Part shown: positions 17,601-21,095 of the stretch, in pieces | How the letters are laid out: every line of letters begins with the position of its first letter | How positions within the stretch are numbered: the stretch's first letter is position 1 | From: Phoronis ovalis | Taxonomy: Eukaryota > Phoronida > Phoronidae | Assembly (NCBI GenBank): GCA_028565635.1 | Contig: JAOXYB010106048.1 | Coordinates: 1-21,095 of the forward strand | DNA: 21,095 nucleotides | Direction of reading: 5' to 3' | The notes under the pieces: generated by a model | The model's database searches: none | What the model was told of the DNA's origin: nothing | The model's input: the letters and a program-made list of their open reading frames with translations, nothing else | Program-made: the position numbers and the translations under genes

Positions 17601-20600
17601 AGTTTTGTCTACCGTTAAAATTTATGGGGACAAAGGTGAAATATTACGGTTGAAATGCGATCATGCACCACGTCAACGCAAGTTACGGCCAGAAGAAATT
17701 GAACCCGAACCTGAAGTCAATGAATCTGAAGTTCTTATGAGCAAAATGTATGTGTGTATGGGTGAGGCATCGGTAACTGAAACTGATGCTTGGGTCTCTC
17801 AAGCAAAACAGGTTTTGAATACACAAACAACATCTACAGTTACTAAGACTCGTCCTGCTAGTGCAATAGCAGGAATTCCATCACGTCCATGTAGCACCCG
17901 ACCCAAGAGTGCTGATAGTGCTAAATTTACCGAAAATACAGACAGCGGTATTGCTTCCCCAACTAAAACATCAGTTTTTAGTGGGAGTGACAGCTATTAC
18001 AATAGTACATATTCATTAGATCATGATGGACGTGGGGATGATGATGACATTTATGATAGCAAACTATTTGTACCAAATATTAAACCAACAACGCCACGTC
18101 CATCTGATGATGTATGTGTGATGGAAGAGGATGGAAATAAATCAATTATGAGTGGCAAATCTGTATACTTAGCGCCACCTATTGCTGAGTTGATAGATGA
18201 AGAATCAGATAGCATTATTAATGAAAGTTATGAAGACCTACAAATGAAGGAGGAAGACGAGGAGGAATTAGAAATTAATGATGATGGCACAGTTGTGTTT
18301 CAAAATTTGGATGAGCTTGGCCAGGTTATTGTGGGAACCGTTTTGAGAAATACTTTAGCTCATTTAAGTAACTCAAATGGGCATGAAATTCTGCAAGAAA
18401 ACAAGCAACTGCAAGATATTTTTCCATCACCAAAATATTATACTATAAGAGAACATCAGTTAGATTTTGTGTCATTGGTCGAAACTGATGAAGAATCAGA
18501 GGAATCTGAAATTGATGTCGACTCGAAAAAACATGAAAGTGACGAAGATTCTTTACTTGCTAGTGATGATGATTTTGAAGAAAGTGATGAATTCTTCCGT
18601 CAGCATAAGCCAAAACGATTTAAACTGTTATTGTTAAAAAAATCAATTGAAGAATTTAAGAAGTTTTTATGTGGCACAGTAGGGGAGAAATACTGGAATT
18701 TGTGGATAGACATTGAACGAGGAAAATTGTGTAAAAGCATTGATGAAAGAATGAAGTAAGTAGAACTCTCATTTTTTCTTATATTTATGCCTTCTGCATA
18801 TGAGTAACAATTTCTCTGTTTAATTAAGATTAATTTCAGACGTTAGTGGGCTTGTTTACCTGTTGTTTATAATTATTGTCTTGTGTGTATTTTAGTTTAC
18901 GTGAATACCTCAGAGAAAAGTATGATAAAAGTGGAGCAGTTTTTGAATTGTCTAGAGAGAATAAGGCATCGCTCAACTTGAACCATCCATCTGATTGGAA
19001 TTTGGATAACCTTATTCAGTGCCAAGGCCATGTGACAGAACGATTAGTTTTATACTGGTAAGCAAATCATTTTGTTTCTTATAATGAGAAAGAATATGGA
19101 TATGACTTAGGGGGATGTATATGTGTATTAAAACATAGAGTTTTATAACAAAAATGCAAATCTGTTACGCAGACATTAGTTCATAATAGTTTTTGATTAT
19201 CTTTCAGGGCTCCGAGATTTTTGATACAGCAAAACACAGAAGTCAATCCTGACAGGAATAAAATATATCATCATCAGCGATTAATTAAATCAGCAAAGCC
19301 AAACAAGGAAAGTCACCCTTATCCAAATACAGTATCCAAGTTACCCCTGAGACCTAAAACATGTGCTCCAAGAATTAAAACATTTGCTATCAATGTTTCA
19401 GCTTCGGGACAGGTAAATGCATCTATATAAACTGTATAAAATTTCTGTGGTACGTTATTTTTTTATAAATATCAGCTTTGTCCATTTATTCTTACCTTAG
19501 TATAATTATATTGTCAATGAGTTGCATGCTTAGGATACATCACCCGTTACTTCATGCTATATACACTTCTCAGTTTACAAGAATGGTGTACTCAGCACTA
19601 TTTATTTTGCTTAAGATATATGTTATAGATAATTCATTTCATTTTGTAAGATTTTTTTTAAATTGTGGCATATATGTTTCCAAATATACCATATGATAGA
19701 AAATAAAATAATTTGTGAAGTAAATATCAAAAATGCATAGGCTTGATATGAGGGTTTACATTGAGCTTGCAAGATGTGCCATTGGTTATATATATAAGCA
19801 ATGAATAAAACAATTCAGGTTAGCAATAGGAGGCAAAGTTACAGAAAATTGGTGAAAGATGTAGAAGTTTGCACATATCAGTCGTATATATTTAATGTTC
19901 CAGACTGCTCCTAAATCACCAAGAGAACTTCCATTACAAGCAATGGCTCCCCCTATACCACAACGGCGAACATATGCAGTACCAGCACTTCTACACGGCC
20001 CAAATAAAAAACATCAGAAGGCTGCTAAGGAATTTCTTGCTGAAGTTAAAAGCGATGAAGAAACTAAAAATACTAAAAAAACTAAGGAAAAAAAGGAAAT
20101 TTTAACGGCATCTCTATCAGGACGAAATAGTCCTTTGTCATCCAGTCGCCCAGTAAGCGCTATTAGTAGACGTTCAGATGTTCTAGGAACTGAAAAATCA
20201 TCTAAAGCATCATCACGTCCACTAAGTGCTATAGTAGGAGGTTCTCAGGCGTCGTCCAGACCGCTAAGTGCCATTCTGATGAAAGCTGATCATCTGCCTC
20301 CAACGGGTGAAGGGACACTTGATGATTTTAATGGTAAATCTGTTTATCGTATTTTCTGTTTCAAAATATGGTTAGGATCGATGGTTGTGATAATTTTTTT
20401 GTTATTTCTTTTAAGTAATTTAGATATTTTTACAGTCTTGTAAACAATTTTTTTTAGCACACGTGTCAAAATATTTTGATTCACAAGATGTTATTTCAAT
20501 TCTGTGCAATAGTTTAATAACAGGAAATAAATTTTTGTCAGAACCTGATTTTTATGTGTAACATATATGCAGAAACACAATATATTTGATTTTTAATTTT

Positions 20601-20835
20601 ATTGTGTAACTTCAATGCTTAGTATGTAAAGAAACTGCCTAATTTTGTAGAAACTGATTCTAGACTGGGGACAGCACAATTAAAGGACATGCCTGAGGAC
20701 AACAGTGATACACCAAGCAGTGAAGCATCGTGTTTTCAAGGAGGAAAAAGAATGGAAAAATTGTTACAAGCCTTGACTAATGAAGGAAATTCTGGACAGT
20801 TTCTCCGAAGTCACATTAAAACGTCTAATAATCAG
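11589..20835 (+). CDS. RGS22: Regulator of G-protein signalling 22 orthologue, 5' nine exons (partial)
   Basis: Nine exons (11589-11628, 14848-14876, 15519-15581, 16006-16236, 17506-18755, 18896-19057, 19208-19412, 19904-20333, 20651-20835) join in phase to 2595 nt, 865 codons, continuing past the window. The family is identified by collinear matches to vertebrate RGS22: DELEDFLATDDLFVEYFN (near residues 21-38), GINWVKAERLPAFLKSDCYH (about 128-147), MSKMYVCMGEASV (199-211), the first RGS domain (about 495-600, with FKKFLCGTVGEKYWNLWIDI and YWAPRF), PLRPKTCAPRI after it, and the start of a second RGS domain (about 835-865). Vertebrate RGS22 is a testis-rich protein that binds G-alpha 12/13 and 11. 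Acidic disordered regions lie at about 349-384 and 447-486. Five [S/T]RPxSA motifs lie at 236-257 and 740-784. Vertebrate RGS22 is about 1260 aa, so roughly a third is missing here. Confidence 0.95.
11629..14847. other. RGS22 intron 1, 3.2 kb
   Basis: Very AT-rich. It contains a 41-bp near-perfect palindrome at 14151-14191 and a smaller one at 12612-12631 (TAAGAAATA, AA, TATTTCTTA). I see no coding sequence, RNA gene or recognisable transposon. Confidence 0.55.
14151..14191. repeat. 41-bp near-perfect palindrome in RGS22 intron 1
   Basis: Arms 14151-14170 and 14172-14191 pair at 19 of 20 positions around a single central base. It begins TCTAGGATATATG and ends CATATATCC-like TATATATCCTAGA. 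It could form a cruciform or, in the transcript, a hairpin; it is too short for a typical pre-miRNA. Confidence 0.7.
14848..14876 (+). CDS. RGS22: RGS22 exon 2 (29 nt)
   Basis: Encodes PPQIWDDEL after acceptor gcatttcag; donor gtaagt. The position and acidic character match PPTITEEEF of the vertebrate protein, just before the conserved LATDD motif. Confidence 0.8.
14877..15518. other. RGS22 intron 2, no distinct content
   Basis: A 642-bp AT-rich intron with ordinary splice signals and nothing else recognised. Confidence 0.55.
15519..15581 (+). CDS. RGS22: RGS22 exon 3
   Basis: 63 nt, 21 codons: EDFLATDDLFVEYFNAFLKL plus P. It is a near match to EDSLATDDFLVDYFNEFLSLP of human RGS22. Acceptor ttttacag, donor gtaagc. 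Confidence 0.93.
15582..16005. other. RGS22 intron 3, no distinct content
   Basis: A 424-bp intron. The open frame from 15904 runs into exon 4 only because the intron end happens to lack stops in that frame. Confidence 0.6.
16006..16236 (+). CDS. RGS22: RGS22 exon 4
   Basis: 231 nt encoding TFPEPLLFNKVTGGFEV, a basic lysine/arginine-rich stretch, and DTSFTVT before donor gtgagt. The start matches TFSEAIRFNADYGVFEV. Its last 36 nt are copied in decayed form downstream (16427-16462). Confidence 0.92.
16201..16620. repeat. Decayed tandem duplication of an RGS22 exon 4 end plus intron start (unit about 226 bp)
   Basis: Unit 1 starts at 16201 (CAGATAAAAGAGATTGATAC) and unit 2 at 16427 (CAGAGAAAAGTAATTGGCAC). 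Both continue through TTACTGT[C/T]ACTG, TCGAAATGAAAA, an A run, TGCCAGA and a GGAAAT-TA-AAAT stretch, so similarity follows for about 190 bp. In unit 2 the donor gtgagt has become gcaaat, and a TTTCTCAG acceptor-like sequence precedes it. Confidence 0.65.
16237..17505. other. RGS22 intron 4
   Basis: A 1.27-kb intron. Its first 400 bp hold the decayed duplication (listed separately). The rest is AT-rich, with a T run and G run near 17000-17022, and no further feature is seen. Confidence 0.55.
17506..18755 (+). CDS. RGS22: RGS22 exon 5, large exon with disordered acidic region and start of RGS domain 1
   Basis: 1250 nt, far longer than its neighbours. It opens with GINWVKAERLPAFLKSDCYH, conserved in RGS22, then MSKMYVCMGEASVTETDAWV. 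The middle is low-complexity Ser/Asp/Glu sequence with RPASA and RPKSA motifs. It ends in helix 1-2 of an RGS fold, IEEFKKFLCGTVGEKYWNLW. The donor is gtaagt with phase 2; the apparent stop (TAA) right after MK is intronic. Confidence 0.93.
18896..19057 (+). CDS. RGS22: RGS22 exon 6, middle of RGS domain 1
   Basis: 162 nt encoding LREYLREKYDKSGAVFELSR through WNLDNLIQCQGHVTERLVLY; acceptor gtattttag, donor gtaagc. The codon for Trp 592 is split (TG|G) across the intron. Confidence 0.93.
19208..19412 (+). CDS. RGS22: RGS22 exon 7, end of RGS domain 1
   Basis: 205 nt encoding APRFLIQQNTEVN and SHPYPNTVSKLPLRPKTCAP. It matches WAPRFxxxH and LLPLRPKSCIPQI in human RGS22. Acceptor ctttcag, donor gtaaat. 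Confidence 0.93.
19413..19903. other. RGS22 intron 7, no distinct content
   Basis: A 491-bp AT-rich intron. The open frame at 19478-19696 is hydrophobic and AT-driven, with no similarity to a known protein. Confidence 0.6.
19904..20333 (+). CDS. RGS22: RGS22 exon 8, linker with three SSRPxSAI repeats
   Basis: 430 nt encoding a Pro- and Lys-rich linker between RGS domains 1 and 2. SSRPVSAI (residues 740-747), SSRPLSAI (763-770) and SSRPLSAI (777-784) stand out. A lysine-rich stretch (KNTKKTKEKKE) precedes them. Donor gtaaat; one base is left over, matching the next exon. Confidence 0.9.
20334..20650. other. RGS22 intron 8, no distinct content
   Basis: A 317-bp AT-rich intron; in-frame readthrough from exon 8 ends at 20443. 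Confidence 0.6.
20651..20835 (+). CDS. RGS22: RGS22 exon 9, start of RGS domain 2
   Basis: 185 nt. Acceptor ttttgtag is the only nearby AG in the right phase; the AGs at 20622 and 20631 would shift the frame. It ends GGKRMEKLLQALTNEGNSGQ and FLRSHIKTSNNQ, matching MENLLQSLYVENRAGFFFTKF. The chosen donor gtgtgg is weak; an alternative at 20847 (gtgata) would add VWYW. Confidence 0.82.
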
Positions 20836-20935
20836 GTGTGGTACTGGTGATAATATTATAAAATCAAAATGTTTAAAGAACCTCAGAGTCTTTCATTTGT
20901 TATATGTATTCTACTGTAACATCACATTAATTTTT

Positions 20936-21095
20936 ATGCCCATCACTATGTAATAGTGAACGGGCATATAGTCGTACCGCATGCGGTCGGCGTATGTAAC
21001 CTTTTCTTTGTGTTGCTATAATGGCTTCAGCTTTCGTCAGATCATCTTCGTATTTTTTACAGGGTAAGTACAGGTCAAAGCGCAGGTCTGATGTA
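20936..21095. repeat. Bivalve-type hairpin repeat, truncated by the window edge
   Basis: ATGCCCATCACTA (20936-20948) pairs with TAGTGAACGGGCAT (20954-20967), followed by ATAGTCGT and the 12-bp palindrome ACCGCATGCGGT (20976-20987). The 'GGGCATATAG' hairpin start is like a repeat family I know from bivalve genomes. The GC content rises sharply against the flanking intron, as expected for an insertion. The right end is outside the window. Confidence 0.5.

Noticed and set aside
21040-21070. TATTTTTTACAG acceptor-like site as a further RGS22 exon
   Set aside because: The sequence after it does not encode RGS-like residues and lies within the hairpin repeat region.

Overview
The window is eukaryotic, AT-rich nuclear DNA from an animal, most likely a mollusc and probably a bivalve. 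Short exons with GT-AG introns build three recognisable animal protein families. Support for a bivalve is weaker: a GGGCATATAG-type hairpin repeat at the right edge and other short interspersed repeats look like those I associate with bivalve genomes. The species cannot be named from this sequence.

Layout, left to right. (1) Positions 1-6785, minus strand: the 5' part of a gene for a protein with two closely spaced EH domains, of the intersectin/EPS15 class. Six exons join in phase, from a 19-nt first coding exon (6767-6785) to an exon that runs off the left edge (1-54). Its introns hold several repeats: a TATAGAGGATGTC repeat cluster, a 536-bp hAT-like foldback element, and a short element with repeated GCGAGCA. 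(2) Positions 6967-9823, plus strand: a complete six-exon gene for the V-ATPase c'' proteolipid subunit (ATP6V0B, 213 aa). Its start codon lies only 181 bp from that of the EH gene, head to head, which implies a shared bidirectional promoter. (3) Positions 9824-11588: the ATP6V0B 3' UTR with two AATAAA signals, then an intergenic region with a perfect CRE (TGACGTCA) upstream of the next gene. (4) Positions 11589-20835 or slightly beyond, plus strand: the first nine coding exons (about 865 codons) of an RGS22 orthologue, a multi-RGS-domain protein linked to testis and cilia in vertebrates. The second RGS domain begins at the end of the visible part and the gene continues past the right edge. 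A bivalve-type hairpin repeat lies in the last 160 bases.

How the genes relate: EH proteins act in endocytic traffic and the V-ATPase acidifies endosomes and lysosomes, so shared regulation is plausible but not shown. RGS22 has its own promoter and an unrelated role. All three gene models were built by hand from splice sites, exon phase and family similarity. I see no prokaryotic features, CRISPR array, tRNA, rRNA or intact autonomous transposon, and nothing that amounts to a new multi-gene system. The most interesting points are the compact divergent promoter, the five [S/T]RPxSA motifs in RGS22, and a decayed tandem copy of an RGS22 exon end with its splice junction.
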